A stretch of 64,000 nt of DNA from Accumulibacter sp. (GCA_017302455.1 JAFLDO010000007.1:58830-122829), one strand, 5' to 3'. Numbered from the stretch's first letter, positions 21,829-30,690 are shown. Numbers and translations are program-made. Notes: generated by a model from the letters alone, not told the origin.

Positions 21829-23511
21829 TCAACGCGTCAGGAGCATCAGCAACAAGAGGTTCGTCACCAGCGAGAGGCCGGCAATGATCCGCCAGGTGAG
21901 CAGGGGATTGCGCATCGCCAGCGGTGTCACTGGCGGTCGGTTGAGCGGCCTGCTGGCGCCGCGTTCGAGCGCCAGCAGGAACTCCTCGGCGGTTTCGAAG
22001 CGCTGCGCGGGATCCCGGGCGACGGCCTTGAGCAGGACGTTTTCCAGCCAGCCGGGAATGTCGGGGCGGTAGCGCGTCGGTGGGACCGGCTCCCCGAAGC
22101 GCGGATGCTGAAAAGGTTCGATCTCGCCGTAGGGATACTTGCGGGTGAGCAGATGGTAGAGCGTCACGCCGGCGGCGTAGAGGTCGTGCGCTGGGCCGGC
22201 CTTGTCGCCGGCGAACAGTTCCGGCGCCATGTAGCTTGGCGTCCCCGGGCTGCCCGCCGTCGCTTCGTCCTCCGACAGGCTGAGCGCGACACCGAGATCG
22301 AGAATGCGCAGCCGGCCGTCGCGGCCGATGTGGATGTTGGCCGGCTTGATGTCGCGGTGCGCGACGTCGAGGCGATGCAGGGCGGAGAGTCCTTTCATGA
22401 GGCGGATGCCGTGCTGGACGGCGTCGGCAACGGTGAAATGGATATCGGCGTCGAGCATGCGCTGCAGGGTGGCGCCCTCGTGCCAGGTTTGCAGGTAGTA
22501 GAGGCAACTGCGTCTGTCGGCCGGTACGAGTTGCGCAAAGAAGGGCGAGACGATGCGCCGTGCGCGCCACTCCTCCATGATCAGCGCGCGAATTTCGTCG
22601 GCGTCGTCGGCGAGTTCGGGGCGAAGGGTCTTCAGCACCAGTTGCTGGCCGGAAAGCTGGTCGGTGACGCGGTAGAGCAAGGTCGCGCGCGAATCGTGCA
22701 GCACCTCGTCGATCAGCAGTCCGTCGAAGTCCTGGCCCGGTTTGAAGCGCGGCGGCAGTGGCAGCCGGGCGATGCCCTCGAGCGAGTCGCGCAGATTCTC
22801 CGGCGGCAAGCCGGTTACCCGCAGGACGACGGCGCTGGCGTTGTCCTGGCCGTCGGCAGCCAGAGCCAGGCTGGTCAGCGATGCCGCGGCCTGTTGCGCG
22901 TCGGGATGGGCGAGCAGAACCGTGCGCATCCGCCCGCTGCCGAGCGGCCCCCAAACGCCGTCGGAACAGAGCACGAAACAGTCGCCTTGCTGCAACTCGC
23001 CATCGACGAAGTCGAGCTGGAAGTGACGGTCGAGGCCGACCGCGCGCGAGAGGACGTTCTTGAGTTCCGGGTGTTCCCAGACGTGATCGCTGGTCAGCCG
23101 TGTGCAGACGCCGTCGCGCAGCAGGTACAGGCGCGAATCGCCGACGTGTGCACAGACATAACGGCGGCCGCGCAACACCAGGACGGTGAGTGTCGTCGCC
23201 ATGCCGGCGAGATCGGGCTGTCGCCCGGCCTCGGCCATGACCCAGCGGTTGAGCGGGACGACGATCTTCTCGAGGGCGTGCGGCACGCTCCAGGTGTCGG
23301 GCGTCGCGTAGTAGTCGGAGAGCAGGCCGCGTACCGTGTACTCGGCGGCCTCGCGCCCACCCTTGTGGCCGCCGATACCGTCGGCGACGGCGGCGATCAG
23401 TCCCTTGTTGTCGAGCTCCGCCCCCTGCGGCGTGACCATGCCGCAGAAATCCTCGTTGCGTTCACGGGGACCGGTCAGCGAGGAATGTCCGACGTCGACG
23501 CTAAGCGGCAT
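21829..23511 (-). CDS. Bifunctional PP2C phosphatase / Ser-Thr kinase, membrane anchored
   Basis: A 560-residue fusion. Residues 1-240 are a PP2C-type phosphatase (RNEDFCG, VADGIGGHKGGREAAE, HVGDSRLYLLRDG, LCSDGVWG, DNASAVVLR), with the metal-binding Asp residues present. About 260-530 is a eukaryotic-type kinase: VAE-type Lys in LVLKTLRPE, catalytic loop AHRDIKPANIHI, DLG in place of DFG, and GTPSYMAPE. The last about 20 residues form one membrane helix (IIAGLSLVTNLLLLMLL). GGAG lies 9 bases before the ATG. It is the last gene of nirB-nirD-transporter, 80 bases after the transporter stop. Regulation of nitrate uptake or reduction by reversible phosphorylation is plausible but not shown by sequence. 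Confidence 0.92.
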   Translation of the reverse strand: MPLSVDVGHSSLTGPRERNEDFCGMVTPQGAELDNKGLIAAVADGIGGHKGGREAAEYTVRGLLSDYYATPDTWSVPHALEKIVVPLNRWVMAEAGRQPDLAGMATTLTVLVLRGRRYVCAHVGDSRLYLLRDGVCTRLTSDHVWEHPELKNVLSRAVGLDRHFQLDFVDGELQQGDCFVLCSDGVWGPLGSGRMRTVLLAHPDAQQAAASLTSLALAADGQDNASAVVLRVTGLPPENLRDSLEGIARLPLPPRFKPGQDFDGLLIDEVLHDSRATLLYRVTDQLSGQQLVLKTLRPELADDADEIRALIMEEWRARRIVSPFFAQLVPADRRSCLYYLQTWHEGATLQRMLDADIHFTVADAVQHGIRLMKGLSALHRLDVAHRDIKPANIHIGRDGRLRILDLGVALSLSEDEATAGSPGTPSYMAPELFAGDKAGPAHDLYAAGVTLYHLLTRKYPYGEIEPFQHPRFGEPVPPTRYRPDIPGWLENVLLKAVARDPAQRFETAEEFLLALERGASRPLNRPPVTPLAMRNPLLTWRIIAGLSLVTNLLLLMLLTR

Positions 23512-23591
23512 GCGGGATTGGCTCCGGAAAGGGAAGGGCGGCAGGTCCCAGTGTACCGTGCCGCCCCGCCTGCTTCAAAAGAAGCTGCGAC

Positions 23592-24803
23592 TCAGATCCT
23601 GGCCGCCGTCAGGTGCGCTGCACCCCAGGTTGTCCGCCAGCGGGTCTTGACGCCGGAGAGTCCGGCGAGGGCCAGCAGGGCTAGCGCGGCGAAGATCAGA
23701 AAGCCGATCTGATAGCTGCCGGTGATCTGTTTGGCGTAACCGAGCGAGGAGGCGAGGTAGAAGCCGCCGATACCGCCGGCCATGCCGACCAGCCCGGTCA
23801 TCACGCCGATTTCCTTGCGGAAGCGCTGCGGCACCAACTGGAAGACGGCACCGTTGCCCATGCCCAGTGCCAGCATCGCGCCGACGAAGGCGAGCAGCGC
23901 CATCCACGCTGCCGGCAGACCGATGCTGACGATGCCGAGGAAGATGGCTGCCAGTACGTACATTACCGAGAGGCTCTTGATGCCGCCGATGCGGTCGGCG
24001 ACGTTGCCGCCGATCGGTCGCACCAGCGAGCCGGCGAACACGCAGGCGGCCGTGAAGAAGCCGGCGGTCTTGGCGTCGAGTCCGTACTGGATGTTGAAGT
24101 AGATGGTCAGCGATGAGGCGAGGCCGACGAAACCACCAAACGTTACCGAGTAGAAGAACATGAACCACCAGGCGTCGGCGTCCTTGAGCACTTTCAGATA
24201 CTCGGCGAGCGACTTCGGCGGTGGGCATTCGGGCGCATCCTTGGCGGCGAACAGGTAGAAGACGAAGACCAGGACCAGCGGGATCAGCGCCAGGCCGAAG
24301 ACGTTGCTCCAGCCGAAGGCGATTGCCAGGCTCGGTGCGATCAGCGCGGCCAGCGCCGTGCCGGAGTTGCCGGCACCGGCGATGCCCAGTGCCGTTCCCT
24401 GATGCTCGGGCGGATACCAGCGCGAGGCGAGTGGTAGCGCGACGGCGAACGAGGCGCCGGCGACGCCGAGGAAGACGCCGAGGATCAGCGTCTGTTCGTA
24501 GCTGTGGATGCCGAAATACCAGGCGACGAACAGCGAGACCATGACGATCACCTGGCCGATGGCGCCCGCGAGTTTCGGCTTCAGGTGGTCGACCAGGATG
24601 CCCATGAAGATGCGCAGGATGGCGCCGGCAAGCACCGGGGTGGCCACCATCATTCCCTTCTGGGCGTGCGTCAGACCGAGATCCTTGGCGATCTGTACGC
24701 CCAGCGGCCCCAGCATGACCCAGACCATGAAGGCCAGGTCGAAATACAGAAAAGCGGCCAGCAGTGTCGGCCGGTGTCCGGCCTTCCAGAATTCAGTGTT
24801 CAT
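23592..24803 (-). CDS. nasA: Nitrate/nitrite transporter, NarK/NasA-type MFS
   Basis: A 403-residue major facilitator with 12 hydrophobic segments. The ATG at 24803 is preceded by AAGGAGAAGG and opens MNTEFWKAGHRPTLLAAFLYFD, typical of NasA/NarK. The nitrate-signature Gly-rich regions are present: GVAGASFAVALPLASRWYPPEHQGTALGIAGAGNSG (first) and MGNGAVFQLVPQRFRKEIGVMTGLVGMAGGIGGFYL (second). It imports nitrate, and perhaps exports nitrite, across the inner membrane. It lies 22 bases after nirD, in the same operon as nirB. The symbol follows the assimilatory context; NarK naming would be equally defensible. Confidence 0.92.
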   Translation of the reverse strand: MNTEFWKAGHRPTLLAAFLYFDLAFMVWVMLGPLGVQIAKDLGLTHAQKGMMVATPVLAGAILRIFMGILVDHLKPKLAGAIGQVIVMVSLFVAWYFGIHSYEQTLILGVFLGVAGASFAVALPLASRWYPPEHQGTALGIAGAGNSGTALAALIAPSLAIAFGWSNVFGLALIPLVLVFVFYLFAAKDAPECPPPKSLAEYLKVLKDADAWWFMFFYSVTFGGFVGLASSLTIYFNIQYGLDAKTAGFFTAACVFAGSLVRPIGGNVADRIGGIKSLSVMYVLAAIFLGIVSIGLPAAWMALLAFVGAMLALGMGNGAVFQLVPQRFRKEIGVMTGLVGMAGGIGGFYLASSLGYAKQITGSYQIGFLIFAALALLALAGLSGVKTRWRTTWGAAHLTAARI

Positions 24804-24825
24804 TGTCCTTCTCCTTCCGTTGAGA

Positions 24826-25134
24826 TCAGATTTGCAGAAAAACCATGCCGCTGTCGACGCGGATCGGATAGCGGCGTGCGCAGCCTTCGTCTGGCGCCAC
24901 CGCCTCTCCGGAGTCGAGACGCAGTTTCCAGCCGTGCAGCGGACAAGTGACCTGGTTGCCATGTACCAGCCCCTGTGACAGCGGTCCGCCCTTGTGCGGG
25001 CACTGGTCGCGCAAGGCGAAAACCTCGTTGCCCGAGGTGCGGAAGACGGCGATGTCGCCGCTCGTCGAGCGGACGACGCGAGAGCCCAGTCGCGGGATCT
25101 CGTCAAGGGTGCAAATCGATTTCCATTCAGCCAT
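24826..25134 (-). CDS. nirD: Assimilatory nitrite reductase small subunit (Rieske protein)
   Basis: A 102-residue protein with a complete Rieske [2Fe-2S] signature: CPHKGG, then CPLHGW 17 residues later. NirD proteins of enterobacteria usually lack these ligands, so this belongs to the Rieske-bearing kind. The ATG at 25134 has GGAG 9 bases upstream; the long frame reaching far upstream is shadow of nirB. It lies 17 bases after nirB and partners it in NAD(P)H-dependent reduction of nitrite to ammonium in the cytosol. Confidence 0.93.
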   Translation of the reverse strand: MAEWKSICTLDEIPRLGSRVVRSTSGDIAVFRTSGNEVFALRDQCPHKGGPLSQGLVHGNQVTCPLHGWKLRLDSGEAVAPDEGCARRYPIRVDSGMVFLQI

Positions 25135-25151
25135 TTCTGTTCTCCAGTCCT

Positions 25152-27581
25152 TCATACCGAAAGCATTTCGTACTCGTTCTTCTCGACGCCAGCGATGCGC
25201 TCGGCCCAGGGATCCTTCGCATCCTTGAGTTCGGCCAGCAGGCGTCCGTAGAGGGCCTTGCGGTTCTCCTCGTCCTCGACGACGCGGTTCCTGGCGTGTT
25301 CGAGACCGACGCGTTCGAGGTAATGGCAGGTCCGCTCGAGGTAGAAGCCTTCCTCGCGATAGAGCTGCAGGAAAGCGCCGGCGTACTCCATCACCTCGTC
25401 GTCGGTCTTGACCTTGACGAAGAACTGGGCGACCTCGGTCTTGATGCCGCCGTTGCCGCCGACGTACAGTTCGTAGCCCGAATCGACGCCGATCACGCCG
25501 ACATCCTTGATGCCGGCCTCGGCACAGTTGCGCGGACAACCCGAAACAGCGAGCTTGACCTTGTGCGGCGAGTACATGTCGAACAGCATCTTCTCCAGCT
25601 TGACGCCCATGGCCATCGCCAACTGCGTGCCGAAGCGGCAGTGCTCGGCGCCGACGCAGGTCTTGACGGTGCGGATCGACTTGCCGTAGGCGTGACCCGA
25701 CGGCATGTCGAGATCCCGCCAGACGTTGATCAGATCTTCCTTCTTGATGCCGAGCAGGTCGATCCGCTGGCCGCCGGTGACCTTGATCGTCGGCACCTGG
25801 TACTTGTCCGCGACATCCGCGATCCGGCGCAACTCGGCCGAGTTCGTCAGGCCACCCCACATGCGCGGGACGACCGAGTAGGTACCGTCCTTCTGAATGT
25901 TGGCGTGCGCGCGCTCGTTGATCAGGCGCGAGCGCGGGTCGTCCCTGGCTTCCATCGGCCAGGTCGAGATCAGGTAGTAGTTGAGCGCCGGGCGGCACTT
26001 TTCGCAGCCATCCGGCGTCTGCCACTCGAGGAAGCGCATGATGGCGTCGATGGTCGTCAGGTGCTCGCCGCGAATCGCGTCGCGCACTTCCTGGTGCGAG
26101 TAATCGGTGCACCCGCAGACCGGCTTGCGGTTCGACGCCGCCGGCGTGTAGGCGCCGCCGATGGTCGCCGAGAGAATCTGCTCGCAGAGGCCGGAGCACG
26201 AGCCGCACGACGACGACGCCTTGGTGTGCTTGCGGATGTCGTCGAGGCTGAACAGACCTTTTTCCTTGATCGCCTTGACGATCGTTCCCTTGCTGACGCC
26301 GTTGCAGCCGCAGACTTCGGCGCTGTCGGCCATCGCCGCTGCCTTGCTGTGCCCCTGATGGCCGACGTCGCCGACGTGCGACTGGCCGAACAGCAGGTGA
26401 TCGCGAATCTCGTGGATGTCCTGGCCATCGCGCAGCAACTGGAAGTACCACGGACCATCGGCGGTGTCGCCATAGAGAACGCCGCCGACGAGCCGGTTGT
26501 CCTTGATCACCAGCTTCTTGTACACGCCGGCAGCGGCATCGTTGAGGACGATTTCCTCGGTATCCTTGCTGCCGAAGAAATCGCCGGCGGAAAAGAGGTC
26601 GATGCCGGTCACCTTGAGCTTGGTCGAGGTGACCGAGCCGGTGTAGCGGCTGATGCCGTAGTTGGCCAGATGGTTGGCGGCAACCTTGCCCTGTTCGAAG
26701 AGTGGCGCGACGAGTCCGTAGGCGATGCCGCGGTGTGCGACGCACTCGCCGACGGCGTAGACCTTCGGATCGTAAGTCTGCAGCGTGTCATTGACGACGA
26801 TACCGCGGTTGCAGTGGATTCCTGCCGCCTCGGCGAGCGTCGTGTTCGGGCGGATGCCCACCGCCATCACCACGAGGTCCGCCGGGATCTGCGCGCCGTC
26901 CTTGAGGCGCAGGGCCGCGACACGCCCACTCTCGCCGGCGATCAGCATTTCGGTCTGCCTGCCGAGCAGGAACTTCAGCCCGCGGTCTTCGAGCGACTTC
27001 TGCAGCATGCGGCCGGCGGTCTGGTCGAGCTGACGTTCGAGCAGCCAGTCGGCGAGGTGAATCACCGTCACGTCCATGCCGCGCAGCTTGAGGCCGTTGG
27101 CCGCCTCCAGACCGAGCAGGCCACCGCCGATCACTACCGCGTGCCGGTAGCTTTTGGCGGCATCGATCATGCTGTCGGTGTCGTGGATGTCGCGGTAGGA
27201 GATGACACCCGGCAGGTTGTTGCCGGGAATCGGCAGGATGAACGGATTCGATCCCGTGGCCAGTAGCAGCCGATCGTAAGGTGCTTCCGTACCGTCCTCG
27301 GCGATCACTCGCCGCTGCACGCGGTCGATCTTGCTTACCTTCTTGCCGAGGTGCAGCGTGATGCCGTGCTCCGCGTACCAGCTGTGATCGTTGAGAATGA
27401 TGTCCTGAATCGTCATCTCGCCGGCGAGAACCGGCGACAGCAGGATGCGGTTGTAGTTGGGGTGCGGCTCGGCGCCGAAAACCGTGATCTCGTATTGGTC
27501 GGGGGCGATCTTTAGTAGTTCCTCGAGCGTGCGCACGCCTGCCATGCCGTTGCCGACCATTACCAGTTTCTTCCTGCTCAT
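25152..27581 (-). CDS. nirB: NAD(P)H nitrite reductase large subunit
   Basis: An 809-residue protein of normal NirB length. Domains in order: FAD/NAD(P)H oxidoreductase (VMVGNGMAGVRTLEELL, LLATGSN, AVVIGGGLLGLEAANGL; about 1-320), a BFD-like [2Fe-2S] segment (CGCNGVSKGTI ... SCGSCSGLCEQIL; about 415-480), then the sulfite/nitrite reductase ferredoxin-like and siroheme domains. The 4Fe-4S/siroheme Cys are in TCVGAEHCRFG and SGCPRNCAEAG. The ATG at 27581 is preceded by GGGAG. It reduces nitrite to ammonium in six electrons. It leads the operon with nirD, the transporter and the PP2C/kinase, and has a sigma54 promoter 41 bases upstream. Confidence 0.97.
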   Translation of the reverse strand: MSRKKLVMVGNGMAGVRTLEELLKIAPDQYEITVFGAEPHPNYNRILLSPVLAGEMTIQDIILNDHSWYAEHGITLHLGKKVSKIDRVQRRVIAEDGTEAPYDRLLLATGSNPFILPIPGNNLPGVISYRDIHDTDSMIDAAKSYRHAVVIGGGLLGLEAANGLKLRGMDVTVIHLADWLLERQLDQTAGRMLQKSLEDRGLKFLLGRQTEMLIAGESGRVAALRLKDGAQIPADLVVMAVGIRPNTTLAEAAGIHCNRGIVVNDTLQTYDPKVYAVGECVAHRGIAYGLVAPLFEQGKVAANHLANYGISRYTGSVTSTKLKVTGIDLFSAGDFFGSKDTEEIVLNDAAAGVYKKLVIKDNRLVGGVLYGDTADGPWYFQLLRDGQDIHEIRDHLLFGQSHVGDVGHQGHSKAAAMADSAEVCGCNGVSKGTIVKAIKEKGLFSLDDIRKHTKASSSCGSCSGLCEQILSATIGGAYTPAASNRKPVCGCTDYSHQEVRDAIRGEHLTTIDAIMRFLEWQTPDGCEKCRPALNYYLISTWPMEARDDPRSRLINERAHANIQKDGTYSVVPRMWGGLTNSAELRRIADVADKYQVPTIKVTGGQRIDLLGIKKEDLINVWRDLDMPSGHAYGKSIRTVKTCVGAEHCRFGTQLAMAMGVKLEKMLFDMYSPHKVKLAVSGCPRNCAEAGIKDVGVIGVDSGYELYVGGNGGIKTEVAQFFVKVKTDDEVMEYAGAFLQLYREEGFYLERTCHYLERVGLEHARNRVVEDEENRKALYGRLLAELKDAKDPWAERIAGVEKNEYEMLSV

Positions 27582-27621
27582 CTTTGCAGCTCCCTGTGAG
27601 GCGTCTCGACAGGTTTTGAAA

Positions 27622-27637
27622 AGCAAACGGCGTGCCA
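27622..27637 (-). promoter_or_regulatory. Sigma54 (RpoN) -24/-12 promoter of nirB operon
   Basis: On the minus strand the bases read TGGCACGCCGTTTGCT, an exact match to the sigma54 consensus TGGCAC-N5-TTGC(A/T). It ends 41 bases before the nirB ATG, a normal distance. Sigma54 promoters need an enhancer-binding activator; NtrC is the usual one for nitrogen assimilation (inference). Confidence 0.88.
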
Positions 27638-27988
27638 GGATGAAGAGGCGCTGATTTCACCGGACTTTCGGGCTTCCTTGCGCGCCGCTGATGGTGCGGC
27701 GCACAACTTTGGGGCGCTGCGGGAATCTGCGTGGGAGGTTTGGTGCAATCTAGCAGCAGGTGCCGAAAGTGGGCGGTGGCGGATCCGGCAGGCCCGCAAG
27801 CGTAGCCTGCGGGTGGCATTGCCTGCGGGCAGCTTGCTGGGTGGCCAGTCGGGTGCTGGGAAAGCGCACGGCTGTCTCATTTCCGGGTTTCGATTGCCGT
27901 CCTTTCTTGGCATAATCGGCCCTTCGTGGGGAGTTGGCCGTGGTCGGCGCCCCGTCATGACTTGACCAACCGAATGGGGAGGTGAGAA
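27638..27988. other. Divergent regulatory spacer, nirB to CsgG-like gene
   Basis: No gene is visible. TGGTGC half-sites of the NtrC type occur at 27692-27697 (within the palindrome GTGCGGCGCAC) and 27741-27746, about 55 and 105 bases upstream of the sigma54 promoter. Neither forms a full spaced NtrC palindrome. A CATAAT at 27911-27916 could be a -10 for the plus-strand lipoprotein gene, but its -35 is poor. Confidence 0.5.
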
Positions 27989-28858
27989 ATGTCCTTGATG
28001 GGTTCTGATAAAGCGGCTCGGTTTGCTTTCGCGGCGGCGGCGGCAACGCTGGTGCTGGCAGGTTGTTCGAATATGCAGATGGGTTCGCCGGAGGCGAAGA
28101 CCGCCGCGACCGGTTCGGCCGGCGGGGCAAATTCGGAAAATGCCAACAAGCAACTGGAGCGATGCAGCAGTTCCCTCGGCACGATAGCCGTCGTCGAGGA
28201 TACCAATGCCTCGTGGTATGGCATCCTGACCGGTCAGATGCGACTGGGTTCGACAGCCCCGGTGCTCAAGCTGCTGATCCAGCAGTCGAACTGCTTCGTG
28301 GTGGTCGACCGGGGCCGGGCCATGAACAACATGATGGGGGAGCGTGCCCTCGAACAGACTGGCGAACTGCGCAAGGGCTCGAAGTTCGGCAAGGGTCAGA
28401 TGGTGGCGGCGGACTATTCGATGAGCCCCTCCATCACCTTCAGCAACAACAACGCGGGAGGCATGGGCGGTGGCCTCGCTGGCTTCAGCCGCACTGCCGG
28501 GATCCTCGGTGCCGTCGCGGCCAGCGTCAATGTCAAGGAGGCCAGCACGCTGCTCACGCTGGTGGACAATCGCTCGGGCGTGCAGCTTGCCGCATCGGAA
28601 GGCAGCGCCCGAAACATGGACTTCGGCGCCATGGGCGGTCTGTTCGGTGGTGCGCTGGGTGCGGCGGGCGGCGGCTATGCCAACACGGCGGAAGGCAAGG
28701 TGATCGTTGCGGCGTTTACCGATTCGTACAACGGGCTGGTCCGGGCCGTTCGCAACTACCGGGCGCAGGAAGTCAAGGGGGGCCTGGGAACCGGCGGCAA
28801 CCTGAGTGTTCAGGGGGCGGATGAAGCCCAGGGATCGACGGGCAAGCGCAGAAAATAG
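27989..28858 (+). CDS. CsgG/HfaB-family lipoprotein
   Basis: A 289-residue lipoprotein with signal sequence and lipobox LAGC (Cys about 26). GGGGAGGTGAG lies just before the ATG. The body has CsgG/HfaB character: TIAVVEDTNASWYG, LLIQQSNCFVVVDRG, MVAADYSMSPSITF, then a Gly/Ala-rich stretch and LTLVDNRSGVQLAASEGSA. CsgG forms the curli export pore in the outer membrane, but no curli genes are nearby and many CsgG-like lipoproteins have other roles. It sits between the two nitrate operons on the opposite strand, with no obvious link to them. It ends before a hairpin at 28889. Confidence 0.75.
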   Translation: MSLMGSDKAARFAFAAAAATLVLAGCSNMQMGSPEAKTAATGSAGGANSENANKQLERCSSSLGTIAVVEDTNASWYGILTGQMRLGSTAPVLKLLIQQSNCFVVVDRGRAMNNMMGERALEQTGELRKGSKFGKGQMVAADYSMSPSITFSNNNAGGMGGGLAGFSRTAGILGAVAASVNVKEASTLLTLVDNRSGVQLAASEGSARNMDFGAMGGLFGGALGAAGGGYANTAEGKVIVAAFTDSYNGLVRAVRNYRAQEVKGGLGTGGNLSVQGADEAQGSTGKRRK

Positions 28859-28888
28859 GACGCGGATTGCCGCCTCGGTGATTCACCG

Positions 28889-28918
28889 CGGGGCCGCCAT
28901 GTGTGGCCCCGTTCGTTT
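28889..28918 (+). terminator. Candidate terminator after CsgG-like gene
   Basis: CGGGGCC (28889-28895) pairs with GGCCCCG (28905-28911) across a 9-base loop, followed by TTCGTTT. It is placed 30 bases after the lipoprotein stop and before the next gene's start, so it also argues against a longer reading of that gene. Confidence 0.6.
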
Positions 28919-28930
28919 GCAGGTGTGAGG

Positions 28931-29278
28931 ATGGTGATGACGATCTTCGGCATCAAGAACTGCGACACGATGAAGAAGGCGTTCGCCTGGCTCGCCGCCA
29001 ACGGTGTCGCCTACGACTTCATCGACTACCGGCAAGCGGGTGTGGCGGCAGCGCACTTGCCGGACTGGAACCGGCGTGTCGGCTGGCAGGCGCTGCTCAA
29101 CACGCGCGGCCTGACCTGGCGAAAGCTTGCCGCAGCAGAACGCGCCGAGGTCGACGAAGCGAGGGCGCTGCAGTTGATGGTGGAGCATCCGAGCCTGATC
29201 AAGCGGCCGGTCCTCGACACCGGCAAGGATCTGCTCGTCGGTTTCAGCGTGGCAAGCTATACCTGCCTGGTGGACTGA
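28931..29278 (+). CDS. ArsC/Spx-family protein, YffB-like
   Basis: A 115-residue thioredoxin-fold protein (111 if the second ATG at 28937 is used; AGG at 28928 fits either). It starts MTIFGIKNCDTMKKAFAWL, the YffB pattern with a single Cys and no arsenate-reductase triad. IDYRQAGV, LLNTRGLTWRKL and LIKRPVLDTG complete the family picture. YffB is proposed to be a glutathione-linked reductase or Spx-like protein; its substrate is unknown. It lies in a plus-strand pocket between the nitrate operons and converges on the Nudix gene. Confidence 0.88.
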   Translation: MVMTIFGIKNCDTMKKAFAWLAANGVAYDFIDYRQAGVAAAHLPDWNRRVGWQALLNTRGLTWRKLAAAERAEVDEARALQLMVEHPSLIKRPVLDTGKDLLVGFSVASYTCLVD

Positions 29279-29290
29279 GGATCGGCATCG

Positions 29291-29689
29291 TCAGCGCCAG
29301 CAGGCGTTAAACCCCACGCCTTGGTCAGCACGCAGCGCGAGGAAACGTCCGATGATCTCGCGCGTCGCCTGCGACATTCTCCGGCCGGCTGACGGATCGT
29401 CGTGATCGTGGAAGTGCAGGAGCATCGCGTCGTCGGCGGCGACCGGCGTTCCCGGTGCGGCGGCCAGGAAGACGTGGTGGTCATGGCTCGCCGACTCGTG
29501 GTCGAAGAGGAACAGCAGCGATTCGGCGACCAGGCCGGTTTCTTCGGCGAGTTCGCGCGCCGCCGCCTGCAGGCGGGATTCCTGGGGGTCGATGCCGCCG
29601 CCAGGCAACAGTACGAGTCCGCCGCGGTTCTCGACGAGCAGGATCCGCCGGTCGATCTCGACGATTACGGTGGCGCGTTGTCGTTTCAC
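29291..29689 (-). CDS. Nudix hydrolase
   Basis: A 132-residue protein with a complete Nudix box, GGGIDPQESRLQAAARELAE followed by ETGL (G-x5-E-x7-REUxEExGU). It cleaves nucleoside diphosphates linked to another group; the substrate is not predictable. It begins KRQRATVIVEIDRRILLVENRGG, typical of short Nudix proteins. The start lies 8 bases after the ybiB stop, so it is the third gene of the nitrate reductase transcript. A link to molybdopterin or nicotinamide nucleotides would be speculation. Confidence 0.9.
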   Translation of the reverse strand: MKRQRATVIVEIDRRILLVENRGGLVLLPGGGIDPQESRLQAAARELAEETGLVAESLLFLFDHESASHDHHVFLAAAPGTPVAADDAMLLHFHDHDDPSAGRRMSQATREIIGRFLALRADQGVGFNACWR

Positions 29690-29697
29690 GAGGCGCG

Positions 29698-30690
29698 CTA
29701 GACCAGCGCCAGTCCGTTGTTCTCGACCGCGACGAGCGCCTTCGCCTGGTGGAAATCGCGGGCGCGACCGCTGCCGTAGAGGCAGCAGGCGAGCTGGTTG
29801 GCGATTGGCAGCGGCAGCGAAACCTCACCGGCGAGGACGCGGCGCATCCAGGCGACCGTCGGCTCCGCCGCGCAGTTCTCGGGCAGTTGCGGCAGGTTCC
29901 TCAGGCTGTCGTGCTCGGCTTCGAAGAGAACGTCGCTGACGCCGTCGTGGACGTGCTCGATCAGCGGCCGCCGTTTCGGATTGGCGAAGGGTTCGCCTTC
30001 CGTGCCGCGCAGCAGCAGGGCGTGCGCGCCGCCACTGGCGAGCACGGCACGCATGCTGGTGATGTAGTCGGGATGCGTCGCGGCGGCGAGCAGCAGCCCC
30101 TGGCCGGCAAAGGGATCAAGCATTTTGACGAGGCTGTGCGCGCTGTTGCGCAGGCCGAGACGATGGCGAAGGGCGAGCTGCCGGTCGAGACCGGGAGAAA
30201 GGGTCGGCAAGGGCAGGTAGGCGAGACCGTGGGCATCGACGGCCAGTTGCGCCTGCGCCAGGCTGTTGCTCGGCGGGATGTCCAGCGCCTTGAAGATCTG
30301 CTCGCTGGTGACGCGGCCGAAATCGCTGTCCGCCTCGCCGAGACCGTGTACCAGCACCGGCACGCCGAAGCGTTGCAGCAGCAGGGCCAGCAAGGGCGTC
30401 AGGTTGGCGCTGCGGCGGGCACCGTTGTAGCTCGGGATGACGACCGGCCGGACTTTGCCGTGCGGGCGCCGCAGCGTGTGCAGACGCGCATTCGCTGCAG
30501 CCAGAAAGCCCACCATTTCGTCCACGGTCTCGGTCTTCACGCGCAGGGCAATGACGATGGCGCCGAGTTCGAGGTCGGGTACCTCGCCGTCGAGCATGGC
30601 GCCATAGAGTTCCTGCGCTTCGGCCCGCGAAAGGTCACGCGCGCCACTGGCACCGCGTCCGATCTCCCTGATGAATGCCGCGAAATCCAT
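29698..30690 (-). CDS. ybiB: YbiB/TrpD2-like protein (anthranilate phosphoribosyltransferase fold)
   Basis: A 330-residue protein of the TrpD2 family. The ATG at 30690 (MDFAAFIREIGRG) has AGGAG 6 bases upstream. It has the N-terminal helical domain LSRAEAQELYGAMLDGEVPDLELGAIVIALRVKTE and the phosphoribosyltransferase-like core with IPSYNGARRSANLTPLLALLL, VLVHG and KMLDPFAGQGLLLAAATHP. The Gly-rich PRPP loop of true TrpD is altered, as in E. coli YbiB, which binds nucleic acid and is LexA-regulated. It is 19 bases after the nitrate reductase gene, a recurrent pairing in beta- and gammaproteobacterial nas clusters as I recall. Its role in nitrate assimilation is unknown. Confidence 0.88.
   Translation of the reverse strand: MDFAAFIREIGRGASGARDLSRAEAQELYGAMLDGEVPDLELGAIVIALRVKTETVDEMVGFLAAANARLHTLRRPHGKVRPVVIPSYNGARRSANLTPLLALLLQRFGVPVLVHGLGEADSDFGRVTSEQIFKALDIPPSNSLAQAQLAVDAHGLAYLPLPTLSPGLDRQLALRHRLGLRNSAHSLVKMLDPFAGQGLLLAAATHPDYITSMRAVLASGGAHALLLRGTEGEPFANPKRRPLIEHVHDGVSDVLFEAEHDSLRNLPQLPENCAAEPTVAWMRRVLAGEVSLPLPIANQLACCLYGSGRARDFHQAKALVAVENNGLALV

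Noticed and set aside
21283..23712. Long open frame (809 codons) on the plus strand opposite the PP2C/kinase gene
   Set aside because: Antisense shadow; the minus strand encodes recognisable phosphatase and kinase motifs. The plus translation has no domain and spans two real genes and a spacer.
24975..27266. Long plus-strand frame opposite nirD/nirB
   Set aside because: Antisense to two well-recognised genes; no start signal and no motifs.
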